The notes beneath the pieces are model-generated. The model saw only the letters and a list, made by a program, of their open reading frames with translations. It made no database searches and was not told where the DNA came from. DNA of 64,000 nucleotides, taken from Punctularia strigosozonata HHB-11173 SS5 (lineage: Eukaryota > Basidiomycota > Agaricomycetes > Corticiales > Punctulariaceae). Of this stretch, positions 1-10,584 are shown piece after piece. The number at the start of each line of letters is the position of its first letter. Position 1 is the first letter of the stretch. The stretch spans positions 2,289,756 to 2,353,755 of the forward strand of contig NW_006767435.1 of assembly GCF_000264995.1 (NCBI RefSeq). The letters run 5' to 3'. The position numbers were made by a program, and so were the translations under genes.

Positions 1-530
1 GCAGGACGTATTCTCGATCGCACCCCGTCTTCCTCGAGATGCCAGCGCAGCAGCAACGTTTCCAAAGGGTTGGACCTCCACCTCGCCGTGGTGTGGCAAG
101 CCAGTCGCGTTTCGTCGTCGTCCGCACCCCACAGCCACCGGCACGCGATGACGTCGATCCCGAACGCGATTTTCCTATCTGGGCCAAGGCGGTCAGTTTC
201 CTCAACCTCCGCGTCGGATTGATGCGATGCCCTGGCCGCGTTCCCATCGGCTTGATGTTCGAACGCGGTTTTTTTGGACCCCGAAATCCACGCTGGCTCG
301 CAACAGACGCCAGCCCGACGGATGCGGCGGCCAGGACGAATGAGCGGCGCCGCTCCACTCGGAAGGCGCTGCCACCCCATGCGCCGCTCGAACCAGGGTC
401 CTTTTCTTTCCACCTCGCCGTTGCACCCATCCACCCGTGCTTCTGGCTCCACATCTACATATCTCGACCCAGTGTAGCTTGACGCTGCACCACCACCACC
501 ATCCACCCAGCTACTGAACGCTAGCCCTCC
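1..530. other. upstream spacer of the F-box gene, no gene recognised
   Basis: An open frame runs on the plus strand from 39 to 482, but its translation is Pro/Arg-rich with no domain I recognise and no intron structure, and it overlaps equally open frames on both strands, as is usual in GC-rich DNA. The last 60 bases before the F-box start are C-rich (CACCACCACCACC and CCACCCAGC tracts), typical of a fungal promoter or leader. I treat the stretch as the 5' region of the following gene; the tail of a gene lying further left cannot be excluded. Confidence 0.4.
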
Positions 531-1584
531 ATGGCCGTCGCCACCACGACCTCCTCGAGCCAATGTTTCTTCGACTTCCCGTCCGAGCTCCTGCGCGACA
601 TTTTCGAGCTCGCCGCTGCCGACGACAAGCGGACGTCGCTCAGCCTCGCCCTCGTCTCCTCCTGGTCGCGCCACTGGACTCTCCGTACGTGCCTCTTGGC
701 CTCGCCCCCGATACGTATTGCTCACTATTTCTCGTAGACATCCTCTACCACACCGTGCTCCTCGAGTCCGCGCGTTCCTTGAAGTCCTTCGCCGCCGCCC
801 TCTCGACATCTCCGCTTCTCGCGCCCCTCGTGCAGCACCTCGGCATCTTCACCCCCGGTCCCGCGAGCACCATACAGAACGTCATCTCGGCCTGTCCGAG
901 CGTCAAATCTCTCGCGTGCGGTTTCACTCCCGCCCAAATAGCGCCCTCGCGTTCGCCCACTCCGCCGCTACAAGCCCTGCCTCCCTCCCCGCACACAAAA
1001 GAGCAACACCTGCTCGGCCTCGCCTGCCGCAGCCTCCATCCCTCCGCGCTCGCCCCGGGGCTCGCCCGCCTGCGCTTACACCTCCCGGACGCCTCCACCC
1101 AGACGCTCGCCCTCCTCCCGAGCCTCCCCGCCTCGCTCACCCACCTCGCCCTCGTCCTGCGCTCCGCCTCCTCCACCCCCGACCTCGCCGGCGCACTGCA
1201 CGCCCTCCTGGACGCGCGCCCAGCACTCCGCGTTGTCCTCGTCCAGCTCGTCGGACGCGCCGCCGACGCGCGTCCCGCCGTTGACGACCTCAATCGCACC
1301 GCCAAGGCCCCGGCCGCGCCTGCGCCACGTCGCCGCCTCGTCGCCGAGCACGCGCCCCTCTCCGTCGTCGCCCAGTGGGAGACCGCCGCACGCCGCGGAG
1401 GCAGCGTCTGGGACCGCGCCGAGCAGGAGCTCCGCGAACGTAGACGCCGCTGGTCCGAGCCTGCCTCTGGCAAGGTAAGCGTCGAATCGACTATATGCGC
1501 GAGTGTTCAATTTCTGAAGCGATTGCCCGGTTTTTGCAGCAGGATTCCGACCGCGCGTTGTTCCGTCAAACATACCATTCGTGA
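531..1584 (+). CDS. F-box domain protein, 311 residues, three exons
   Basis: The first exon (531-684) encodes an F-box: FFDFPSELLRDIFELAA, then a Leu/Val/Ser-rich helix ending SWSRHWTL. F-box proteins are substrate adaptors of SCF ubiquitin ligases, binding Skp1 through this motif. My model has introns 685-737 (GTACGT...TAG) and 1475-1539 (GTAAGC...TGCAG) and ends QTYHS-stop at 1584. The rest is Leu/Ala/Arg-rich and looks like the degenerate leucine-rich C-terminal half of many mushroom F-box proteins, where the substrate would bind; no clear repeat can be drawn. The start is the first ATG in frame with the F-box. The substrate is unknown. Agaricomycetes carry many such genes, so the F-box call is firm but no finer function can be given. 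Confidence 0.8.
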
Positions 1585-1836
1585 TACACATAGACGATAC
1601 AATACCCATGACTGCGTCGCGGCAGCATTCCATGCGACCTCCCCATTTTGCATCAGATACGCATGTATAAATTCATCCTTGTCATCATCAACAATGCGAT
1701 CATGCATTCCCTCCACTCATGCTGCGATGCCATGCCATATTATTAGAAGGTCATGCATGATATAATACCTCACAAGCACGGATAGCATAATACGATCAAG
1801 TTTTTGTTGTGTTGCCTCCCAATCCCTCTATCTTCT

Positions 1837-4046
1837 TCACCGCCGCCTCGACGCAGCCTCAGTCAACAGCTTCCGCACCTCGATACCCTGACCCTCGAGA
1901 TATCGCTTCAGGTCGCCCATCAGCTCGAGCTGCTCCTCGACTGTTAACCCGCTGACGATCATCTGCAGCAAGCTTCCGACCGACACCCCGCTCTCCCTGA
2001 TGAGACTGCTGTAGTACACGTACGTGAACACGCCCATCAGGAACCTAAGGACAAAACTACCCTCAGCCACTCATCAAGATAGCAGAGAGGTGCAGTACGC
2101 ACTGGCAGTCCATGCGGTCCGTCATGCCGCCGTGCCCAGGGATGCTGTGCCCAAAGTCCTTGATGTTGAACGCGCGCTTGAACCCAGACGCGAAGAAGCC
2201 GCCAAATGGCGCGACGAGCGACGCGAAGCACGACAAGAACAGCAGATGGAAATGGTACGGCGTCCACGGCACCGCCGTCACCGGGTGCCCGACCTGTTCG
2301 AAACTGGTCAGTGGCACGACTCGATCGAACGCCGAGGGGGAACAACGCACCGCCGTAGACAACCAGGTGCTGAGCGGTGGCGATATCTGCGCCTCGCGCC
2401 AAACGAACACCGAGTTGGGCTTGCATTCGACCGAGTTCCACGCGCTAACCCCAAGATCGTGCACGGGACAGATCATATAGTCGAAACGCATAAAGTACGA
2501 GCCCCAGAGGAGGCCAAACGCGACGGTGCAGAAGAACGCGCCGACGAAGCCTTCAACCGTCTTCTTCGGTGAGAGCGCGATGAGCTGCGTCCGCCCGAAC
2601 GTCATTCCGCAGACATATGCGAAGATATCGTTGCAGATCACGAGCGAGGCCGGCACCCAGAACCAGATCAGGCCTTCGAGGATGTTGTTCACGATGAAGT
2701 GGCTGTGGAGCGCGTAAGTGGGGACGATCAGAAGGGTGAGTGAGTTGAAAATGAGCGCACCTCGATACCACGATCAGAAGCAGGCTCATGTGCACCCAGC
2801 AGAACAGGCCGAACTGCTTTCTGAGGTACCCGCGCTTGAGCGAGGCCACAAAGCCGACAAAGCCCATGATGTACAGCGAAAAGCTGATGATCCGGTGCTT
2901 GGTCGCAATCGTCGTCAGATGCGCGTCCACGAAGACGATGTGCTATGAAAAGGCGTGAGTCATACGATTGGCGCCGGGCGAGATCTTCTCACCTTGAAGT
3001 AGTAGATGATGCTCTCGCCATACAGGAAGTAGTTCGCAACGGCAAAAAAGTACCAATTCAGCGTTTTGCTCCATGGATCTTTTCCTTTCCCTTGTTCTTC
3101 CGCCGAATCGGTCTTCCGGATCGCGAAGAGCGCAGTCACCTCGCGGTAGACGAGCATCTGACAGAAAAACACGAGCATGATCATATAGCTGTGCCCGAGT
3201 AGGAGCAAGCCTAATATACAGTATGAGCGAATGTATGGCGGTGAGACAAACGGGTTCGCTCACCGATGAACCCTCCGATCATGAGGAAGGTAAACACCGT
3301 CCGTTGGACGATATTCTTCCGTTTCTTTTCGGTCTCGTTCGTAACAGGAGGCGGCGGATGCGACGTGCCATTGGGCACCACCACCGCGCCTGCCCTCGGT
3401 GCCGTCACCTTTTCTTCCGTCGCTTCGGGCTCCGGTGAGGTCCGCGCTTCCGTCGTCGTCGCCGACGTTGCTATCGAGGAGGCCTCGGGTTCCTCCTCGG
3501 GCTCTGACTTAGACACAGGCGCCGGAAGCGTCTCCACCTCGTGAGCACTGCCGTTGGCTGCGGGCGGCACGACTAGCGTCGCGTTTGGCGGAATGTCCAC
3601 AGGCGGTGCGGCAGCCGGGTCCTCCACGACGTCTTCCTCCGGTACCTCCAAGGGCTTCTCGGTGCTGCCTGACGGCGTCGGTAGGCCATTCACAGCGGGC
3701 GCGTCCTCGGTGGGTATCGCAGGCGCCGGACGCGGCTCGGGCGTGACTTGCTTGGAGCGTGATTTTTCCTGCTTCTTCGCCAGACGAGCAGCCTTCGCGG
3801 CTTTGCGCTGAGCAGTTTTCGTAAGCTTGGGGGCGAATTCGGTGGGACTGATGTTGCCGTGTCGGGGTGCGATGAGCATATATATACAGCATGGCCAAGC
3901 ATGGCATGACGGTACCTCGGCGGCTTTGCTGGCTCCTCCTCGGAGAAGACCTCCTCTTCGCTCTCCGGGTCAGAGTCCACCTTCAGTAGCTCAAACGCCG
4001 TCCGGGACGCAACAGACGGTCGCCCGCCGGGTTGTGGTCGGCTCAT
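1837..4046 (-). CDS. CDS1: CDP-diacylglycerol synthase (phosphatidate cytidylyltransferase)
   Basis: This enzyme joins phosphatidic acid and CTP to make CDP-diacylglycerol, the precursor of phosphatidylinositol, phosphatidylserine and cardiolipin, in the ER membrane. The C-terminal half carries the CdsA family signature, including SPKKTVEGFVGA and the stretch GFFASGFKRAFNIKDFG followed by SIPGHGGMTDRMDCQ, with several hydrophobic segments before it. Seven exons fit (4046-3916, 3847-3264, 3210-2993, 2942-2761, 2702-2351, 2293-2103, 2044-1837), all GT-AG and in phase, giving 621 residues. The first 200 or so residues are Glu/Ser/Pro/Ala-rich and look disordered, making it longer than yeast Cds1 (about 460 residues). 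The start ATG at 4046 opens MSRPQPGGRP; an upstream in-frame codon is less likely. The gene ends tail to tail with the F-box gene. Confidence 0.95.
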
Positions 4047-4262
4047 TATGGTCCGATAGGAAGGAGTATTATGGCTGGCTGGCACAGACCGAAGGTTAAG
4101 GCGCGTCCACGCGTCATGCCAATGTGATTCGGCATCTGCCGCGGGTACAATGACACGGGATTCGAGACGAAACGTGATTCATTCCGAGCACTGCTACTGG
4201 TATACCACTTCCGCAACATGAACTAACGAAGATAAGCAACAGCAAACATCAAAAGCAAGGTC

Positions 4263-6447
4263 TCATTCTAAGTTTCTCGACACGTTGATGATGGTCAGAA
4301 TGGTGTCCCAGCGACCGTGTCCCTGAGGCAAAGTTCCTCCCCTCGTCGTCTCCGGCTCCATGTAATCATACGAGGCATTCTGTTCCATGAGAGATAAGTC
4401 CGCATACTGTTCTGAGATGAATAATTTCAGGAATCCCGTGTCTCGTTCATCCTCGGGTTTTAATGTCAACGAGAAGGGCGTGACGACAGTGCTACCGTAG
4501 CCCAGCGTGAGGTCCGAGTGGCGACGAAGGGGCGGGTGCATTGTCGATGATGGGGGGACGTATAGATCCGTGATGGCGTACTCGGAAGGGTCTGTGCTCG
4601 GGTTCAGTTGTGCGGCTGATGTACTCCTTACAACAGCACTCACCGAAGTAATACAAGCTGCACCATAGATCGGTGTTGGAGGAGTTGTGAAGCACTACCG
4701 CATATTGTGCATTGGGATCGTCTGGTAGATCGGCCACGCCTCCGCTAATGTGGTTGCCCCGGGTGGGCTGCGAATCCGATCCAAGACGCACCAAGCCCAT
4801 GCTCACGTCCTTCTGGAACGGTTGGTCCGGGTTTTGGCGATCCAGGTGCATCTCGAACCGCGCGATCATTTTGAGAATGTCCAACTCCTGCCGATCCCCC
4901 TTGCGCTTCCACGTCCAGTCCACCAGGCAATATTCCGTAATGAGGGGATGCCGTCGTTCGATCACCATCTCCTCCTCGTCGACGAAGACTATGAGGTTCG
5001 CGTCGTCGTTCATGTCGTCGCGCTCAAAGTGGATGTCGGAGTTACTCCGGTCACCTTGCGCGAATCGTTCGAACTCATCCTCGAGGAGCCTCTGCCGGGT
5101 ATCGTTAGGAGGAGGAGGGAAAAATGAGACGACGAAGGGGTCATCGACATTTGCCCAGTACGACACCGTCGCGTAGCTGTTCGGGGGCACCGTGACGGAG
5201 GACTCCCTGGGCTGTACGATGGAATAAACAGCGAAGACATCCACTGCCACCACATAGCCAAGGTGGCTGTTCTCTGCCGAATAGAAATTGTGACTGCGAA
5301 CAGCGAACTCTGTTCCTGGAATAACACCATGAATTTCCTGTACACCGATTTGATCAGAACGCGCACACAGTAAAGGAGCTCAGCCTGTACTCACACCAGC
5401 TTCGACGCGAAGACCGCCGTCCCCGCTGCGCCGTACGGGGACAAGTTTCTTGTCGATACCGAGCGCCTTGCCATCAAAGATAATGCGGTTTCTGTGCTTG
5501 CCCTCGCACTGAGGCGTCTGATACGGCAGCTTCCCGATTTCCGCCATCAGCGTCATGTAGGATAGCCGTGGGAGGTCAGCACTGCGTAGAACGTGCAGCA
5601 GCGCCGACGTAAATAACCCGGAGCCGCCCTCGTCCGATTCCCATGCCTGCTCGTCCTGCCGACAAGCAGCCAGTAAAACGTGCGTTCGCGAGTCTGGGTA
5701 GCGCATCTTCACCGGCTCAACGCGCCGGGTCTGGACCTGGGGTCGGATGAAATCAAATGCTTCTTCCCGCATCCGAATGATCGCAGTTTCGTGGGTTAGG
5801 GGAGTCGCAAAACGCGGGCGCATCCTGGACGAGCTCGAGCTGCTACCGCCTGCGCGAGTGCCGCTGCCTACAGAAAATGAATTAGAGCGCGAACTCGGCT
5901 CTCTAATATGGCACAATACTAACCGGAATGGCAGCAGTCCATAACAACCGTTATATTGTCTCCTTTCGTCTCCGAAAGTTCGAGAAGCAGACCGCCCAGC
6001 GTAAGGTCGGCAATGTCTTGCTGGACGGAGCCGTCAATCTTGACCACACCACGATCACAGGGACAGATCGCCTCGTGGAATCCGTCGTCAGTAGGCCAGC
6101 TCCCACCCGCAGGGTAACGCGAACCATGGCCGGCGTAGTAGATCAGTATGGGGTCGCCTCTCCGGATGTGGGGGTTGAAGGTTAAGTGTTCGCGGAATGA
6201 TTGGATGATGCCGTCGTGCGTCGCCTCCAAGTCACGCATAAGGCGAATGTTGTGTTCTGGGACGAGGAGGTGCTCCTCAAGGTAGCCCTTCAGGTCCTCG
6301 GCATCGGATACAGCTGAATTGAGATTGCCCTAGATGGCGGTTAACTTGTGGGAATAACGATAGGTCCAGGTAGCTCACCAGTTCATGGTTATGATACTGA
6401 TTTATCCCCACAATGAAAGCAAACAATGAAGTAGGTCGCTGCGACAT
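4263..6447 (-). CDS. caspase-domain (peptidase C14) protein, 656 residues
   Basis: A clan CD cysteine-protease fold occupies roughly the first 300 residues. It opens MSQRPTSLFAFIVGINQY, the usual first strand of fungal caspase-like proteins. The catalytic His lies in ILIYYAGHGS and the catalytic Cys in VVMDCCHSG, so both active residues are present. Five exons (6447-6379, 6329-5924, 5867-5395, 5337-4644, 4591-4263) join in phase; the second intron interrupts the final Gly codon of the DCCHSG motif. A Ser/Arg-rich linker follows, then the small-subunit part (THVLLAACRQDEQAWE), then about 330 residues including VIPGTEFAVRS and acidic stretches that I cannot assign. Metacaspases cut after Arg/Lys, but whether this protein keeps that acidic pocket cannot be judged by eye. 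The role is probably proteolysis in stress or cell death, inferred from the family. Confidence 0.88.
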
Positions 6448-7138
6448 GGCGAGCTGTTCACAGAGCTGAGCCGCTTAGTGTAGCGGTATATGTAGTATGG
6501 TGCTAGAAATGAGATGCGGTAGGCGGTTGGGCGCGATGGGTAGATGCGATAGGCGGTTGGGCGATGTCCAGCAGGCTACGCTGCGCGGCACCTACAGTGC
6601 TTCATGCGCAATGGTCCACGATCAGCGTCGTAGGGAAAGGTAGAAGCAGAGGCGCAAACTGTTATAGCATCGAGCAAGTACTTGCCCAACTCAGATCAAG
6701 ACGGCACAGCCTGAGCGTCAACAGAGCCTTCCGCTCAGAACAGGACTGGAGCATAGCCACCCGATCAAATCTCCACCGCATCAACCCAACTGTATCTTGT
6801 TCCTGATACATGGAAGCGGAAGTATCTGCGTTCCCTATCCGGCAGTATGATCGTGGTTGCGAATGCCCCAAGGAGAAGCGCTAACAGAGCTAAGCGAAAC
6901 AGGGTCACACTCTATACATGTCCGAGCCATCGAAACGACCTCCAGCATACGAAATTCGTCACCGTGACGAGTTATGCTACGTATGGAGCGCTCGCTGATT
7001 GCAGTGTTTCGATAGCCTCTATGACCGCAGTCCGGCCATCCAGACCGGATGGTCATGCCACCGGCCTTGCAACGACAGACCACGTCACGCATCTATCAGG
7101 GTGTCAATGAAAACCATCCGTCGAAGGGACACACATAG
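6448..7138. other. 691-bp spacer between the caspase gene and COG2
   Basis: No supported gene is seen. Short open frames occur on both strands (for example 6847-7110 plus and 6835-7092 minus), but none has a domain, neighbouring exons or convincing splice sites. The left end should hold the promoter of the caspase-domain gene, including a 30-bp-period direct repeat at 6513-6563; the right end should hold the 3' UTR of COG2. Confidence 0.5.
6513..6563. repeat. two copies of a 21-bp motif at 30-bp spacing
   Basis: The motif GATGCGGTAGGCGGTTGGGCG starts at 6513 (first 20 bases GATGCGGTAGGCGGTTGGGC) and recurs at 6543 with one substitution (GATGCGATAGGCGG...). It lies 66-116 bp upstream of the caspase-domain start on that gene's strand, so it could be a duplicated regulatory site or a chance small duplication. 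Confidence 0.6.
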
Positions 7139-10100
7139 CTAACCATCGGAGATGGGCGCTTGTACTGTCTCACGGAGTGCCTTGTACGCCTTGCTTTGCT
7201 CAAGATTCACTCCTAAAGACACCGCATCCGTGCCGAATGCTTCCACGTCCACAATCATCTGCGCGCGTATCCGCTCGTCATCGCGGACCTGGCCTTCGTT
7301 TCGCCCCGCAGCCCGCGATGCGGCGCTGAACAGAGAGAACGCAGATTGTTTTTGGCCACGCTGCAGTCTCCGCAGGGATTCTTCGGTCTTTTTCCACTGC
7401 GACACGTATGAAGTATACCTTGGAAAATAAAACAGCTCAGTTCCCTACCGAGTGAAACGGGAGAAGGCAAGAGCGATCACCGTACCTCGCTAGGGCATGA
7501 TCAAAGACTTCTTCTGTGACCTCTCTCAAATAAGAGTCCTTAAGCGCCTCCCCGGGGCCATCAACCGCGAAGAACGCTTTCACGGGGCGCAGTATCGTTG
7601 TTACGAATGGGCTCGGGTCCGTAGGCGGCTTGCGGTTCTGGGACATGCGCACCTGTGCGGGAATGCCCTTCACAGCCGCAACAGCATCGCATGCTTGCTT
7701 GCTCAGCGTTGTCGTTATTTGTCCAACCATGGGAGGGATGAGTGATGTTAGGGTTTCGAGCATCTGGCGCAACGACTCTGAGGGCACAAACGTCAGCTAT
7801 CGTGATAAAAGGTGCGAAGCACGAGGTTACCTTCTGGACCGGGGGCATCCTCGACTCCCTCCTCGTTGCGATCTATGTCCGGCAACATCATACTAATCTC
7901 CTGCTGCCAGAGCGTCCAAATCTGTTGCTCCATGACTCGAATATCCGTGATTGCCGATGCGAAGTCGCGCAATCGCGTCTTATCAGGCGCAGACGTTTCG
8001 CCGGAGGATGTGCCATCCATCGGGGTAGATGGCGTAGCAGAGCGTGTGAGGCCAGCAGGCGATCCAGGACCCTGTGCGTGATCATTAGGGTGGCAAAACT
8101 GGGGATCATCGAATGAACATACCTTGTCACCACTTACGACAGCGGCGAACTTGAGCGTCGGCTCGAAAGGTGACATGCTACTCTCTACCCATGTTTTGTA
8201 CCGATATAACAGCTGCAGCGGGGCCCACGGAGTGAGATAATACGCAAATTCTACCGCGCACGCACTGACCTGCAATGTAAATTTCCACAGGCTTGCACTG
8301 ATGTCTGGTATGAACACCTCCGCGCTCCAGCAGCTCGTGATTGCAACCCATGTTGCGTTGGCTTGGGGAGTGACAAATGAGTGGCCTGCATGATTGACCA
8401 CGTTCAACCAACATGCCGCATTGACCGTGTAAACATACCGTTACTCTTGGCCCTCACGTCCACCGGTTCGCTTCTACGTTGCGGATGAATAACTTCGGCG
8501 GAGAAGCACATATAAGGCAGCACTCACAATGCCTCCTCCAGCTTACCGACAATCGCTCGTTTCCTAATGTGCATATAAGCCGGGAGCTGCCACCGCCTTT
8601 CAAATGTCTTGTAAACCGGGTGTGAGCGCATGGCTTCGACGGAGTGCACCGAGGGCGCAAGAAATTCGAGTGACCGAAGGAACGCTTGGGTTGTTTCATA
8701 GTGCTAGCGGGGACTGATCAGCACGGAATAAAGAACGCGAGAGCGGAGAGAACAAACAATACCTTGCGGAACGTGTCAGCATTGCCCACGCTGAATGCAA
8801 CGCTGCCCAGCTCGTCCATGATTGCTCTTCCAATCTCGGCCCAAACGACGTTGGCCATGATCTCAAAGGTTTCGCTCTCCTTTTTGTTGCTTCCATTCTG
8901 GTATGTGGTCTCCAGCGTCAACCCGGCCAGAGGTGGTTTTGGTCGCTTTCCGCTTGCAACCGAAATCCGCTCTGCACTCTCCATCACGCGTCGTAGATCC
9001 CGATCCACGAACTTCAGCACCGCATTGTACAACGCCGCGAGGGCGTCTTCGCTGTCGTCCAGTAAGTGCGCGGTGCCTAGACCCGCATGCGCGGATGAAG
9101 TCGCCGCGCCAAACGTCTGGTCGAATGGATTTTGCTTGGACGCGAAGGCAGTGTATGGGGTGTATGGTGTACGTGGAGGAAAGGAAGCGGTATACGGTGT
9201 TTGCGACTGCATTTGAGGAGCTTTGCTGGAGGGCAGGAAGGGCGTGTGTGGAACAAGCGGGGAGAGCGGAGCGGAGAGGGCCGCTGGAAAGATCGTCTAG
9301 AAGGAGCGGCATGGATGATCAGATGTTGGAACAAAATAGCGGAGGCTCGAACCTTCTTGACAAATGGCCGCATCACCTCTCTCCTCAGCACGTCCTCGGC
9401 ATCTCTCCACAGTCCAAGCGCGTCATATGTCCTGAGACATTCATTGAGGTCGGCTAACCAACGCGCTCTGTCGGCTTCCGTCGCTCTAGCCTTGTGCTTC
9501 TTCGCGTCCGATGGGTCATTGATGAGGGAGTTGAGGGTGGCGGAAAAGAGACGATCGAGGTCAGAAGAGAGCGTCGAGGAGATCCGGTCAATGCGCCATC
9601 GAAGTTCGTCTATGAAGGCACTGGAGGCGGTCTTCGAAACGTGGTACAGGAGTTGCGTATATTCTGCGGCGACGCGCGACAGGTGCTTGGCGCGTGAGCT
9701 GCCTCTGCATGCGCGAGCAAGTATGAGCAGTGTAGTCTATAGTCAGCAGCAGTCCCATTCACCTTTCATCCTCGGGGGCAAGAGCGGCAGGTCGTATGGT
9801 CGGAGAAGAGCCAGCGTCCTCGGAAGGCGTAATATGGAGTAGGCTTTCTAGGCGCGTCACAGATTCTGATATACTGATCAATTGGCGGAGGAATGCCTGA
9901 GCGCAGTCAGTGGCCTGTATTCAGCGGCTACAGGTCCAAGCTGCGCACCTTCTCTTCTCGTAATGCAGCACGTTTCTGCAGTTTGGCTTCGATCTCGTCC
10001 TGTAACGTCTGCAGCTCATCACGTGACATCTGCAACGGAATATGAGTGCTTGCAAAGATCGACGGAAGGAGTGGGGAGGGTATGCACCAGCACTTGCGCC

Positions 10101-10468
10101 TTGATATCGCCCAGTGGTGTCTTGAGCCGTTCGAGGCGCGCACCCTCCGCCTGCAGATCCGTACTGAGCGAGATGAACGCTTCGTAGTCGTCATTGATGA
10201 GCTGCACGAGGCTATCTTTCAGATGTGCGAGGAAGTCCCGCAGCTCTGAGCGGAGCTCGGAAAGAGAGGAAAACTCGAAACGCGACAGAAGAAACGCGTC
10301 GATGTCGTAGACGTCGTCCGTGTCCGTCAACAGCGCGGTGTCGGCCTCGAGCGGGGTGAAGTCGGGTAAAGGAGGCGCGGCGGCGTCGTTGAGCGGCACA
10401 TCCTCGATCTCCTTGGCGAGCCGCTCGATGTCGTACGGGTCGTCGCTGTTGCTGGGCGCGATGGCCAT
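7139..10468 (-). CDS. COG2: conserved oligomeric Golgi complex subunit 2
   Basis: COG2 is part of lobe A of the COG tether, which captures vesicles returning within the Golgi and thereby keeps glycosylation enzymes in place. The N-terminal exon has the family pattern: a short acidic stretch, then VYDIDAFLLSRFEFSSLSEL, LRDFLAHLKDSLVQLINDDY and FISLSTDLQ, followed by a coiled coil (MSRDELQTLQDEIEAKLQK). The C-terminal exons end VSQWKKTEESLRRLQRGQKQ and VNLEQSKAYKALRETV, matching the COG2 C-terminal domain. Many short introns interrupt it; I checked the joins near 10100, 9990, 9890 and 7420, all GT-AG and in phase. By my reading the protein is roughly 850-900 residues. The ATG at 10468 is the first in frame. 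It is divergent from the PHD gene, with starts only 116 bp apart. Confidence 0.9.
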
Positions 10469-10584
10469 GGGCGAAGGGCGATAGGGTCAGGATAGGGATA
10501 TGAGATCACGTGCCGCACGGGGTAGGAGAGGGACTCGCTCTTTGCGCTGCACACAGACGCACACCTCTCCGCCCCAACTTGTCG
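10469..10584. promoter_or_regulatory. 116-bp divergent promoter region of COG2 and the PHD gene
   Basis: Start codons of two divergent genes are only 116 bp apart, so leaders and core promoters must share this stretch. It contains a perfect E-box CACGTG at 10507-10512, the kind of site bound by bHLH factors such as Cbf1 in fungi. Co-regulation of the two genes is inference. Confidence 0.5.

Noticed and set aside
39-482. 147-codon open frame at the left edge
   Set aside because: Low-complexity Pro/Arg-rich translation, overlapping open frames on both strands, no domain or splice context; consistent with GC-rich upstream DNA.
745-1473. 242-codon frame opposite the F-box gene
   Set aside because: Arg/Ala/Ser-rich shadow of the GC-rich coding strand; the plus strand has an F-box and working introns.
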